Source: Prostheceraeus crozeri
Lineage: Eukaryota; Platyhelminthes; Polycladida; Euryleptidae
Assembly: GCA_907163375.1 (NCBI GenBank)
Contig: CAJQUW010003423.1
Coordinates: 91,220-155,219, forward strand
Reading direction: 5' to 3'
DNA length: 64,000 nucleotides
The first letter of the stretch is position 1, and the number at the start of each line of letters is the position of its first letter. Shown here one piece after another: positions 32,770-44,961 of the stretch. The notes beneath the pieces are model-generated. The model searched no databases. It was not told where the DNA came from and saw only the letters and a list, made by a program, of their open reading frames with translations. The position numbers and the translations under genes are program-made.

Positions 32770-34440
32770 TCACTAAACACAAAATCAGGTACATGCATAA
32801 AACTTAACTAGCTTGAGATGAATCCAAAAACAGTTCTAATCGAGATGACCAGGTTAGATCCCAGTGTGTCATCAAGCGATGTTACTCCCGATGGATACAT
32901 ATTTCATCGGATGGATAAAGCACCTTGTCAAGGTCTTGGAGTTTATGCCAAGACAAGCCTTCCCTTGAGAAGTCTTCGTAGCTCAGAGGATCCTAGGCAT
33001 GAGTATCTTGCCTTCATTGCGCCGTTACAGAAACCCGCTCTTCTTTTATTTTTCCTATACCGCTCTCCATCAACCAATGTGGACATTTTCAATGTTCTTT
33101 CTGATAAGATCGAGTCTCTTCTACAAGATTACCCAGCGCTGAGGTTGCCGTTTTTTTGGTGACTTCAACGTGCACAATGTCATTGTCTTGTGCACTCACG
33201 CACCACTGATCCCTCTGGTCCGGCAGCCGAGAATTTTGCAGTCTCTCACAGCCTTAGTCAAATTGTGTTGATAAAGTCTGGTGGCATCAAGGACTCCTTA
33301 GAAAGCTGAAGTCCTATGGAGTTGCTGATCAGCTCCACAAACTTCTTGCTTCTTTCCTTAGTGACCGACAAATATCTGTCGTCTTAGATGGCCAAAAGTC
33401 TTCCTCCAAGCTTGTCAGTGCAGGAGTTCCTCTAGGGTCAATTTTGGCACCCACTCTTCTTCTGTATATCAACGACAGTATTATCAGCGGTATATATCAA
33501 CGTGAGTAAATTGGTGATGTATGCAGATGACACGACATTTTACATTTCCAATAAGCGACTTGCTAAGAGCACTCAGCAACGTCAGCAGTTATGCGACGTT
33601 CTTAATGAAGACTTAGGCAAGGTCTCAGAATGGGGCGCCAAATAGCTTGTTTCTTTCAATCCTTCAAAAACTCAGAGTATTCTGCACTCATGACTTAAAG
33701 GAGATGATGATGATGATCATAGCATTAAGATGTCAGATAATAGGATCAGAGAACAAGATTCCATCTCCTTCCTTGGATTGGTGGTTACGAAAGGCTTGTC
33801 ATGGAAACCGTACATCCAATCCATTAGCAAGCAGGCAGCTCAACGCATTGGCAGTGTCTATCGTGCCAGCAACTATCTTCCACCACAAACTGCCAGCTAT
33901 CTTTACAAGTCCACTGTTCGTCCTCTGATGGAGTATTGTTGTCATCTCTGGGCCTGCGCCTCACAAACGCATCTTAACCTCCTTGAACGGGTTGAGAAAC
34001 GCGTCAAACATCTTATGGGTGAAAAACTTGCTAACAAGTTGCACACTTTAACTGTTACTTCACTCAGTCTCTTCTACAGATACTATTTCCGTAGAAGCAG
34101 CTCTGCAGTAAATGAGTACCCTAACCTAAGATCTTCTCCAGAAGCACATGCTATCATGTGAGCTTAGAACTCGCACGCACTGTGAGTCGCTCGAAAAACT
34201 TTTGTTTGCACGGCATAGCTTTGGAATCAGCTTCCCCAGACCACTTTCCCTGACCAATACAATCTCAATGCTTTCAAGAGGCGTGTGAATAGGTTTGTGA
34301 TGGGTACAGCTGAATCAGATTAGAAGATCTGTTTTTTCCTTTTATTCATTTAAAATAATACAACTTGTTGCTCATTCATTGAACAACCCCTAGCTTCGTT
34401 CATGGCCTATAGCTGTTCTAGGGTTGAAAATTCTGTAAAA
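32770..34440 (+). pseudogene. Jockey/CR1-like LINE, internally deleted
   Basis: The endonuclease part starts near 32818: MTRLDPSVSSSDVTPDGYIF, APCQGLGVYAKTSLPLRSLR, EDPRHEYLAFIAPLQKPALL, YRSPSTNVDIFNVLSD and AENFAVSHSLSQIV. Within about 30 bases (33270-33300) the sequence jumps to the RT palm: KSYGVADQLHKLLASFLSDR, SAGVPLGSILAP, a YADDTTFYIS-like catalytic motif near 33520, then SFLGLVVTKGLSWKPYIQSI, YKSTVRPLMEYCCHLWACAS and HLNLLERVEKRVKHL. The C-terminus is near 34320 with a short 3' tail. The linker and RT motifs 1-2 are deleted. Several frameshifts and stops are present. It is the same family as the minus-strand pieces at 13.5-16.1 kb. Confidence 0.8.
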
Positions 34441-34655
34441 ATGACAAGCGGAACTTGGATAACTTTCTAACAGGTATAACAGGTGGTAGTGGGAGGCGCA
34501 GGATATCAAACATCTTATTAAAAGGTGAATTCATTTTCATTGCATTAAAACTTTACGACAGATTCTACAAGGGGATCATGGAAATATTGCTCACACCTAT
34601 TGTTTATGTAAGTTTGAGCAAATAATCATCAGATGTTCTGAATTCTTTGACCCCC

Positions 34656-36120
34656 TCAACCCCGAAAGCCGCAGACGAATTTTGATCGTCTCAAATCTGG
34701 ACATTGCAAGTGATTATACGGATATAAATAATAGACGAAACTATTGTCTTGGTGAGCGCAACGATGCGGTGCGCGCTGGTGAACTATTGTATTGTTGTGA
34801 TAGTTAACATTGCTGCCACGCGCGATTTCAATGCGCCATTCGTTCGGTCGGTACGGTGATACTACAGGCGATAGAAATGCGGATATGAGACTCCTTTGCA
34901 AACTAATCTTCTCCCTAGCCAGTGCACTGAACCGGCGATCGGCAACACAATCATGTCGGTTAACGCTGGCGTCGTGTGTGTTTGGACACCTATACGTAAT
35001 ATGAGCACTGTTCTCAACCGTGGCATGGCAGTGCCGACAGTTGATGTCAGAGCAGCAATCCATATGATGGGCGACAATTGGTGAGAATGGCATTGAAACG
35101 TACATGGACCGACTGTAAAAAGACTCTCGGAAAAACTTAAGAAGGGCGTTATAAAATCAATCTATGCCACAGCCATTTAATATTTTGGACTTAACCTCCA
35201 CATATTGGACCTTGACTGGCTTTCGGTCGACGAGGTGGATAGAAAATTGCTAGAGATTGTTAATCTCTTGAATCGAGATTCGAGAACGTCTGAGCAGAGG
35301 AATCCATGAAGCAAGTGACGGAAGACATGACAGACTGGTGTGAATTCTTTCTATGGTGATATCATGAGGAAACCTAAGCTACCTCCTCACCCTCTAGCGT
35401 AATTGAAAGTTATTGGATTTCAGGCACGCTTTGTATATAGCCTCGAAAATCGGACTATGTATCAATCGAAGAATGAGGAATTCGCGAATCAACAATTGTT
35501 TCGAAATTTTGAGCAAAGATTTATTCAGATTTGCGTCCAAACGTCTGAAGGAATCGGCAACATCCTAATATTCCATTAGCATTGAATACCATGGCCAGAT
35601 AGTGGAAGGATCCATCAGGACGAATAGATCTGATTGAACCAAAATATCTTCTAAGAGATTCTGATTCCAAACGATTTCTTGACGTCGAAATGATGAAAGA
35701 TTTGGTCAGGTTGAGACTAAGTTCGGCTTTAGCAGGCTCTAAATAACTAGCCTCAAGCTAGCACACCAGTCGATCTTTCATCTTGTCCATAAGAAATGTA
35801 TCATCTGTTTTAGTCAAATAATGAACGAGCTCACCGATCAACACAATACGCAACTCTAGCAAGGAATTGGATGTCATCTGTATAAACAGGTTGAAAAGTA
35901 GAGCTGACAGGGTTCACTCTGACGGACACCCCTAGTTCTTTGAAGTTGTCTCGCACACACAAGTTCAGACTAGTCATAGAACTGCTTAAGATAACTGACG
36001 AGAGTGAATCCCCATTGACAGCTGCCCAAATGAAGGTATTGAAGGAGACATTTTGAGTGTCCAAACAAACGCCGACTCGACTTGTGTGCAATAGAGAAGA
36101 AGCCTCCAGAATTCCGTCCC
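34656..36120 (-). pseudogene. R2-like LINE remnant (RT to C-terminal CCHC)
   Basis: From 36120 down: a palm fragment ELGVSVRVNPVSSTFQPVYT, then DDIQFLARVAYCVDR, where YTDD stands for the usual (F/Y)xDD. Broken thumb pieces follow (a SLNLTKSFIISTSRNRLES-like stretch near 35700-35660, and GSFHYLAMVFNANGILGCCR near 35620-35560). At 35105-34656 is a C-terminal frame with CCSDINCRHCHATVENSAHI, then a C...H...RHD arrangement, resembling the CCHC motif before the restriction-like endonuclease of R2/NeSL-type elements. Many stops are present. Clade assignment is tentative. Confidence 0.55.
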
Positions 36121-36729
36121 CAGCTTCAAAGGCAAATTAGAAGAATTCCAACTAGGTGAGTTGTGGTTTTATGAAAAGTCCTCCCCACCCCTAGCTTGCA
36201 AGTATGGTTTCGTGCCTTTGGTGGGGAGGGTTGAATAGAAAAAAGCTTTTTTTACTAAATACAGAAAATTCTATGTGTAATAGTGTCAATTAGTAGTTGA
36301 AAAGTGAGAATCTCTCAACCAACGAAGAGGAAATTCCTGTGTAATTCCGAGTAGATTCGGAGTATAATCAGTGATATATATGATCAATAATCATATGAAA
36401 ATTCACCCCATGTAATTCTCAGGCAAATGAAATGTGTAAAAATTCTATTCGCAACATATAATTGATTTTATATTTTTTCTTTTATATAATTTATTTAGTT
36501 TTTTTCTCAAGGTAGCGATATTTTATGCTTTGTTCCAAAAATGTTCTCGAAGCATTCATGAATGGATTGTGCGAGTATATAGTTCGATGCCAATCTTAAT
36601 GTCTCTATTGTTTGTTTACTCAATATTCAAATTGCCTAGTGGCTACGCGACCTATCCATATATTTGATTATTAACAATATTAATACCTTAGCTTGAAGAA
36701 ATCAAAATCAGTGACAAGAGGTGACAATA

Positions 36730-38400
36730 GCTGAGCATGCAAGCTTCGTTCAAATCAAATGCATTTTTGGGTGCATAATTAGCGAAATAAGATCTGGCAA
36801 ATTATTGATGATTGCCGAATAAATTGTAAAAGAGTTGCGTCGCCTGTTTGTATTTGAGAATGGCACAGACACTTCCCCCTGATGAAGGGGCGGAACAATT
36901 GAATGTAGGGGATGATCAACGAAACAGGCAAACACGAGAAGATTCTTAATGGAGGTTGATCGTTTTTCGTAAAAAGCTTTAATTCTTATTGAGCAATCAC
37001 ATGGTCTTACATATGAGCAGATAATGCGTCGGGCTGGTCGAAAAAATCTTTTAACTATCCGCTGACACTTTACACTGAGCTTGCCAAAGAGTGGAGTGAA
37101 ATACTGTAGAACACTTTCAATCATCGACTCGAAGATGATCCAAAGCTCGTCATGAGTGAGAAGCGGTTTGGGTATATGGAGGAAGTAAAGTCTCCGTGAG
37201 CATCGCGATCCTACATCATGGAACTGTCTGTCCCGACAGAATATCCAAAGGCGAATTGGAAGCTATTGTCGTGCTTCTTTTCTTAACTGCAATCGAGAAA
37301 GATTTGGAGTTTTTCAGTCGAAGATCATTGGAAAGGCCCCAATTATTGATATTGTCGAGTTCATCGTCGAGAATCTGAGAAATTTGGTGTGTCGTCCAAG
37401 TCTTTTCGACTGCGATTACTTCACAGAGGTCATCTGCATGCTGCATAACAAATGTTGCTTGATTCAGAGGATTAAGATCATAATAATACACGGAGAACAA
37501 AAATGGTCCGATGAGAGAACCCTGTGGAATTTCACTGGTTACACAAACCGGAAAACTTAGTACTGACTTTAATCTAACTTGTTGATTTCTGCCATGAAAG
37601 CAACTGTAGAGCCATTCGATGAAGCCGTTCGGTAGACCGAGTGTCTTAAACCTTTTCAAAAAATGCTTGTAGGCAAATTGAGAACTTAGTGAATGTTGAA
37701 TTAGGGCTATCTTGACAGAATTTAGCTGCGATTTTGTGCAATTTATTGGGAATTCCATCGGATCCTGTAGACTTAGCAATTGATAAAGCTATAAGTGCAG
37801 TCAAGATTTCGTGGACTTCCGCAAGAGGATGCCACTCACTATCCGATTCTACAGGACATGGGAAATCAGCCCTTTGTCGGAAACTGTTGGCAAACATTTC
37901 ATGGATAGCATTTGCAGCGTCCGAAATATTATCGTAATCAGCAATGAGAGAATCAAGGAGATTTCGAGTGGATTTTCCTGTAATATCCTTCACAATCGAC
38001 CAAATATTGCGATCACTACGCTTTAGATTATCATACCATGATGACCTTTTGCAATCGGTTATCTTTTCTCTGATCTTTATTTTTTAAGCGGTTGTATTCA
38101 GAAAAATCTCGAACTCATAGGCATTACAACGTTTCGTGATCAAACTTTTGAGGTATGGTGTCATCCAAGGTTTATCCTTGTGACTCATGCGGACAACTTC
38201 TCGAGGAATAAATGATAGGCAGAATTTCCACTTATCGTAGAAAATTTTTACCTTAGTGTCAATGTCGTGCTCGTTAAATACTGTTCAGAAATCCATCTGT
38301 TTGAGTTGTTCGACGAATGCACTTAGATGCTGAGACCTGTAGTCAGAAACCACGTATTAGGACTCATACATGTTTGTTGATGTGTTTACGAATGCGCGAA
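36730..38400 (-). pseudogene. Jockey/CR1-like LINE remnant
   Basis: From 38400 down: pre-RT linker MSHKDKPWMTPYLKSLITKR, NIWSIVKDITGKSTRNLLDS, and a STGSDGIPNKLHKIAAKFC motif (RT entry). Then LGLPNGFIEWLYSCFHGRNQ, SEIPQGSLIGPFLFSVYYYD, VMQHADDLCEV (HADD for YADD) and NNWGLSNDLRLKNSKS, with the C-terminal segment at 36750-37124. RT motifs 1-3, including the first catalytic Asp, are missing between 37700 and 37680. At least three frame breaks. It lies antisense to the host gene, just upstream of the exon at 38716. Confidence 0.75.
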
Positions 38401-38715
38401 GTGTCAACAGGCTAAAATTATTGAAATTCAGTCGATAGAAATATTGCATAAAATTGCCAATTTTTTAAATTGATTTTACGTAAACCGCTCATTCATTTTC
38501 TTGATTTCGTTCATTCCCATTCGTCGTTTGAATGCAATGATAGATATGTCATTCATTCTACCAATCTGATATGATTGAGTAGACCATTTTCATTTCAAAT
38601 AAGAAGAAAAATACACTGTCGCGCATATCACTCATCTTCAATCATTAATCATATTTGAGTGTGTAAACAACGTATGATGGTCATCATAAGATTTATGAGT
38701 TACCTGTTGTTTCAG

Positions 38716-38807
38716 AATTCATTGTTTGGAATCATTCGAAGAACTGAAAGTTATCGAGGCTCATGAGGCGGAGATTCTATCACTAGATTATTTTCAGTCC
38801 AATACCG
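38716..38807 (+). CDS. MAPKBP1/WDR62: WDR62/MAPKBP1-family exon (WD40 repeat)
   Basis: Acceptor TTGTTTCAG, donor GGTGAGTAT. It completes an Arg codon and reads RIHCLESFEELKVIEAHEAE, then ILSLDYFQSNT plus one base. It matches the human '[32 protein letters not shown]' stretch and is the last host exon I can identify. The next expected exon would begin with a Gly-Leu-Lys-Leu-Leu-Ala-Ser-like sequence and was not found up to 64000. Confidence 0.94.
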
Positions 38808-38982
38808 GTGAGTATTTATGGGAATGAACATTATGCCATTTGTGTGGAACATCTTCAATAAAGCCTAAACAAAGAGATTTTCCTATCTGAAGATGCGCAC
38901 GGCTTGGGAAAGTTTGTAAAAAACCAAAAATTCAAATTAGAGACGGGCGAAAAAAGGTCAGATGAAAGTTAAGCCATACGCC

Positions 38983-39930
38983 ACCTTTCACTCGTTCTTG
39001 GTGCAGTTTCAGGATTTCACTCTCTTTGTCCAAATAACTTCCTTGACTTTCCTTCGACTCACCGTGGCTCTCAGTCTAGTGAACACCTTCATGTGTTCCA
39101 GGTCAATCATGTGGCCCCTCGAAGGCATGCCTTGCTATTGCATACGAGGCCTTTCATCCGCTGCATGTGGCGATCGTCAGGCGAATGACAAAATTCATGC
39201 CACTTGTCTTAGCCTGCCTTAAACTTCACGATTTTTTCTTAGTACTTAGTTTTCAATTCAGCATTATGATCATTTTCCCAAACCGTATCTCTTAAAGTGC
39301 TGCTGTAAAACGAAAAATTTTCGCGATTTCATGGGTCGTTCACCATTTGCGCACAAAACAACGCTGACAAAACTTCTCATACGCCGTATGTAAATTATGT
39401 GGTGTATTTTGATTATTAGATATTTCTAATCAAAATAATATATGGAATCTGGACTGACAGAGCTCTGACTTTGTTCAACTTGCAGCAACCTCCCTTCCCA
39501 ACAAGTCCCTTTACAATATCCATGGCGAAAATTCTGTTGCAAAGTTTGTTGTAGCGACGTAAATGAATCGCTTTTACTCCAATCTACACATTGCATGCAT
39601 GACTTTTGTCATTCACCTGACGATCGCCACATGCAGCGGATGAAGGGCCTCGTATACAATAGCAAGGCATGCCTTCGAGGGGCCACATGATTGACCTGGA
39701 ACACATGAAGGTGTTCACTAGACTGAGAGCCACGGTGAGTCGAAGGAAAGTCAAGGAAGTTATTTGGACAAAGAGAGTGAAATCCTGAAAATGGGCCTAG
39801 CAATGTTTGCGTGAAAGGTGACGTATAACTGACTTGTTTTAATCTGTCTTTAATTTCACGGTTTTTTTCTTGCTGCTTAATTTTCATTTCAGCATTGTGA
39901 TCATTTTCCTAATCCTTGTCTCGTAAGATG
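38983..39930. repeat. Duplicated two-part repeat with one part inverted
   Basis: Part A at 38983-39200 recurs as a reverse complement at 39597-39820 (shared CACATGATTGACCTGGAACA, CAAGGCATGCCTTCGAGGGG and TTTCACTCTCTTTGTCC in opposite sense). Part B, which follows A directly at 39201-39300, recurs in the same orientation at 39828-39928 (TTCAGCATT-TGATCATTTTCC). A third short copy of the A edge, ATGACTTTTGTCATTC, is at 39932-39947. Non-coding. It overlaps neither a LINE nor an exon. Confidence 0.7.
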
Positions 39931-39953
39931 TATGACTTTTGTCATTCTCCTAA

Positions 39954-40075
39954 CCAGTGTTTTTGAGCGAGCGAGCGAGCAGCATTTTTTCAAGTTTTCG
40001 AAGAGCGGATGAGCGAGCGAAAAAAATATTCTGTTAGCGTAAATTGAGCGAGCCATTTTTAGAAAAAAACAAAAT
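39954..40075 (+). mobile_element. GAGCGAGCGA-rich small element, copy 1
   Basis: It starts CCAGTGTTTTTGAGCG and contains repeated GAGCGAGCGA, then a CATTTTTTCAAGTTTTCG spacer and GAGCGGATGAGCGAGCGA. It aligns in the same orientation with 47095-47180. The right end is not defined. The CAGTG-type terminus suggests a hAT-like MITE. Confidence 0.5.
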
Positions 40076-40079
40076 ATAA

Positions 40080-43000
40080 AAAGATCAAATAATCAAAAAA
40101 GTGAAATTATTGAAAAGTCTTTCTAGTACATGCATGTATATAACTTAAATGATGAACAACAAAAGATCCGAACTTTCTCTCTCTTCTGTGGTTGTCACAC
40201 TCTTGATAATATGTATTAAATGCCTGTCTGGATTCTACGTATGGATATGAACTTAGCAAGAAGAAGTCTTTGTGATCTACTCAACATCTGATCATCGATA
40301 CCTTATTTACACATATCTCTGCCTCTCAATCGTCGCTTCGCCCCATAGATGTACTAATGGTCATCGCAATAACACAAAGTCCACAGAAATAAATATTTTG
40401 TTTATCTGCTTCGGTTTGCTAGGAGTGTGATGAATGCGAAATTAACGGAACATCGAGGAACCTATTAAGTGGGCAAAAAGGAATTCCTTATAACTTAGAG
40501 AGATAGGAAAAAATCGTGCATCGCTTGCGGATTAATGCGAGTTCCAGCAAAGTGCTTCGATTGCCAAAATTCCTTCAGATTCGAAGAATTCAGATCATTG
40601 CGTACAAGTTTTCTCCATAATGTTGGCCCTTCCGATCATTATTAAAAAAAGTAGCAGGCGTACGAAAATTAGTTCACTTGATGATTGTCATGCAAGGTAA
40701 TTAAAACTCCCCTTTTCAGTTTAGGCCAATATAATCAAGTTAAAGTTAAAAGTATGGCAGTAAGATGATCTCCCGTCACCTGGTCAACTACGCTTGATGA
40801 TTTCACATCCTCTCCTCGACAATCGAAGCCACGAAAGCGATGTGTGTTTTGGTGTGTGCGAAGTGATATCACAGCACGCACGCATCTCTCACTGGCTCTG
40901 GTGTCCTTTGCTAACAGCTTATTGTTTGCCCTGCAATCGATACACGAATTATCCATTCGAGAAGGAGCAAGTTGTCTAATTCTGTGATGTGCCATTTCGA
41001 TATCAAGGTTACATACAATACTTCCTATCTGGGAAACCGAAGCGCGCAGATGAATCTAATTATGTGAAAAGTCATTATTAGATGCTTTAATTTGATAGAA
41101 ACATTTCGTTGCTGGAACATATACACACTGAGAGACACTCAGTATCGTCAAACGTGAAAGAACTGCGAAAGAACTACAAATTTTGGAATCAACCAACAAA
41201 ATTAGGGCTACACACGGACAATCAGAATGTAGGCATATATGGCTTCCACTGTACGGTACATTGATTTTAAGACCTTCATTTTAACCCTCTCCATACCGGA
41301 CTCTGAAGCGCGTAGGACTGAATCGGCTTCCCCTTAACTTCCAAACCAATATTCCAAATCACATGAAATTCACAGTACAACATATTTAGGGTCTGAGCTT
41401 TCATATCGTGATGTTCATTTGCTCCAACTCATTCATACCCATGTTGTAAGCAATTTAAGATGTAAAATCATTGGCAGATTTGTTTTAAATTTGAAATTTT
41501 ACCGAACTTTAGCCAGAAATCTCCTCAATGATGAAGAGTGCCCGTTCGCCTGGACAAATAATTATTCCTTCTTAAGTTAGAATGATCATGTTTTAATATG
41601 TCTTCTTGTTAGTTATTGATCTTCAACAAGCAATTTTGACAATATATCAGAACCATTATCAAGTGAAACGGAATACAACATTTAAAGGAGTCCAAAATTT
41701 AAAATACTGATTAGTTATCGGTTGGAGTGGTAAATCTTGGGTGACCATGCCCACTTCGCTCTTCCGCACCCTTCTTTCTATTTCTTGCCAAGATGTCTGT
41801 CTTCGCAAAGACATCTTTTCCAACTGTGATTTAAATGTTGTACTTACATGTAATTCTTCCCTCTTCACTTGAGATCAATATGTTGAACAAAGATTTGTTT
41901 GAGATCAATAAACAATAGTTGGACAATTTAGAAATTGATTTTTCAAACTCTTTTCATGAATACTGTCAATCAAGATGTCAAAGTATACTCTAACATTTTT
42001 AACAAATGTTGAGAGTTGATTAATTGCAATTCTCATACGATGATGAAAATCATCCCAGCAGCCATTTGTAATAGAATATGATGCTTGCTAATTTAAATTA
42101 AGAATAAATAATTAAAGTAGTCCTAATGAGGACTGATGACGTTCTCCACTCCGCAAGTTTTCAAATGCAATGCTACTGTAACCATTAGATGAATCAGCTC
42201 TTAAAATAATTCAATGAAACTTTCTCGCGGCAACGAATTAAAATTGATCAGCTTTGGCCCAATATATGATAAAAATGGAAATCTTAGGACTTGTAACACT
42301 ACTCATTCTTACTGTTAACACACTAATACCACAGATTCCAAACACTGCCGCATACACGTTCAAAACAGAAGTCTAATATACTGTACCGACTACAGATGCT
42401 GGTAGTGGAAATACAGTAGGACAATGGTAACCATAGGTTAAGGAAATTAATAATGGATATTGTAAAACAATAGGAGATCGATGGAAAAAAATTGGAAGAG
42501 TGGAGGTAAAACATAGAAATACAATGATACTACTACACCGATTACAAGTGAACTAATGCTGCACTATATCTGACACTTCACATGGTGGATAATGGAGGTA
42601 AGCGATAGAACAACAATGACACTCCAATACACCGAAAGCAATGAGACTGTGCACACTATACCTAAGACAACACATGGAAAATAGTAAATTTCTTCACTTG
42701 AATTTGTTATCGCCAGTTTCTTAATCCGTCTATAGCACTTCATGGAATCAAACATTTCTTCATTTGAAATACAATACATCGACCACTACTTCAGCTACCG
42801 ATTAACGATTATAAAACACAATACTGTAGTCCGTCAGTCATCAGCGGGTACCCGTCTAGTTGTGTTTCGACCCCTAACCTGAACACTTAAACCCAAACGA
42901 GCGGGGTCCCACACATAGTGGCTGACAAAATACTAAATAGGTATTGATATGTCTTGAAAGATATATCAAAAGTATAAGTCAGACATCATTCAAATGTTAC

Positions 43001-44052
43001 GTTTCCCACTTGTAAACTCAACCTGTCATTAAATTCATCCATCAATCCTTACAGTATGCTTTTTGCGATCCGCACATGCAAACAAATCCTGTACATCAAT
43101 CTTTGCCTTTTCGATTCCCACAAGTAAACAGATCCTGTTCCTCCTCGAATTCCATAAATATGTAATCGTTGTGTGATAAATATGTAGTCCGCCTTTACAC
43201 AAACATCGCCTCATGCATCGAGACTTATCAATGGGAGCTCTCTCATCTCCCGTAAGCCTGCATTCACTCTTCGCCGCCCCCAAGTAAGATATCATCAATC
43301 GAACCATGCATTTCAACTGCATCACACAGTTGAAATAGATTGAGTTCAATATATGATATTGTAGTTGCAATTAGATCTTTCATTGTCTTATACGTAAGCT
43401 TCTTCATTATGCAACTTTCCACGAGGTAAGTAAAATATCGCTCATTCAAGTGTAAGATTTTTTTGCGAAGTAAAATTGTCCAATGTGTTGCGTCTCCATG
43501 GTCAGTCTCAAGGCTCTTGACCCTCGGTGAATTTTAAAATCTTCTTTAACTTAAAGGAGCGATATTATTCTTGCCTTGTTGAAGTTTACACAATATTTGC
43601 AGTTAATTTGTTCTATCTTTGCATGCAGTCTACTGTACTATTTGCGTGCGGTGTGCAGGCTACTAACAAACTTACTACAGTATGCAGTTAGAAATAAGCA
43701 TAGCGCTAATGGGAAGCAGTAGCAAGAGTGGGAGTCTGGAAAGATGCCCTAATGTTGGACTGTGGCAAATGGCTCAACTGGGAGTTGAAGACTGCAGAAT
43801 CTCATGGAACGATTGGTGCAACATGGGAAATTGGCAGTGATGCGGAAGCTTCAATGGACATATATAATGTGTTTCATACCCCTGCTAACCTGACACGTTG
43901 AAGAATCCGGACCGACCCTCACTGTCATGTGTGACATGATGCCCTCTCTGGCTATCATGTGGCACTGCAGAGAGCATGATACACGCACCGGTGCGGTCTG
44001 GACATGCAAGCGATTATGGAAGCAGTCTCTCCCCCCACATGTTTGAAGTTAT
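40080..44052. other. Long stretch without recognised genes
   Basis: I see no supported gene or exon in these 4 kb. Features noted: a TTAACCCTCTCC string at 41283-41294 that resembles one end of a piggyBac-type element without a partner, and short direct repeats of CCCACAAGTAAACAGATCCTG type near 43070-43140. It lies downstream of the last identified host exon, so it may still be intron. Confidence 0.4.
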
Positions 44053-44570
44053 CGGAACCACTTTTATCTTTAAACCTGAATTTCTCGATTACGATTGCGA
44101 ATTTTTGTGGAACCTGATCAGGCGGGTGAAATTGATTAAGTAAAATAAAGAAGTACCACACTGAAATTTAAAAAAAATGGTTTGGTTGTTTAGTTTCGCT
44201 AACTTCACACACGTACATGAACATTTTGCGATACTTCTTTTTTTAATTGCATTGTTGTGAAAACTGAAGTGTACAATGTATTTGTGATCAACGCCACAAA
44301 TTGGAACACGGTACTGACAAAATAAAATTGATTTACTGCTCCTATCAGCGAAACTAAGAAGTTGGGTCCGCTTACTTCACAACGGAACCACTTTTGTCTG
44401 TAAACTTGAATTTCTCAATACCGACTGCGAATTTGTGTAATCTGACCCCAGATTCGTGATCAGGTGGCTGATCTTGATAAAGTAGAAGTTGCTTCGAATA
44501 GGATCTCGCTGTACTAAATAATGGTTCCGCTCGGTTGTTTCGCCAACTTTACACACGTCTCCCCCGCAGG
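44053..44570. repeat. Tandem duplication, period about 330 bp
   Basis: 44053-44215 and 44383-44567 share CGGAACCACTTTT, TGAATTTCTC, TGCGAATTT-TGT, a TGATCAGG(C/T)GG core and GGTTGTTT-TTTCGC-AACTT-ACACACGT in the same order and orientation. The copies have diverged by substitutions and small indels. No coding content. Confidence 0.65.
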
Positions 44571-44961
44571 TAAGTACCGGGAATTGACTTTGTACCGAGT
44601 GGTCATACAAAGAGAAGAAAGACTCATCGTGCAATCTGTACCGCGGAAGCTCATGTGAGCTCATGGCTTCTGAGAGTGCCGCGATTTCATTGCTCCATAC
44701 CATCTTGACAGATACTGAGCTTAGTGGATCTCAGTGACGGCTGGCGCCGATGTCTCAGGTCCTTTTTGGGTGCAGCATTTGCTGTTTCACATAACCCAAC
44801 AATTTCGTTTATCAAGTGATTTTATTTATAGTAGATTTCATGTAAGTTTATTTTCAATTGTCAACGCATTCCATAGTTTCTTAACACACCTTGCGAATTT
44901 TGTCCATGTATTTTGCCAAGAATTGTATATACTGATTCATGTGATCAGCACGTAAGATTAA

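Noticed and set aside
42323-43449. Several 60-110 residue minus-strand frames
   Set aside because: Cysteine/isoleucine-rich composition of AT-rich noncoding DNA; no motif, no repeat relation.
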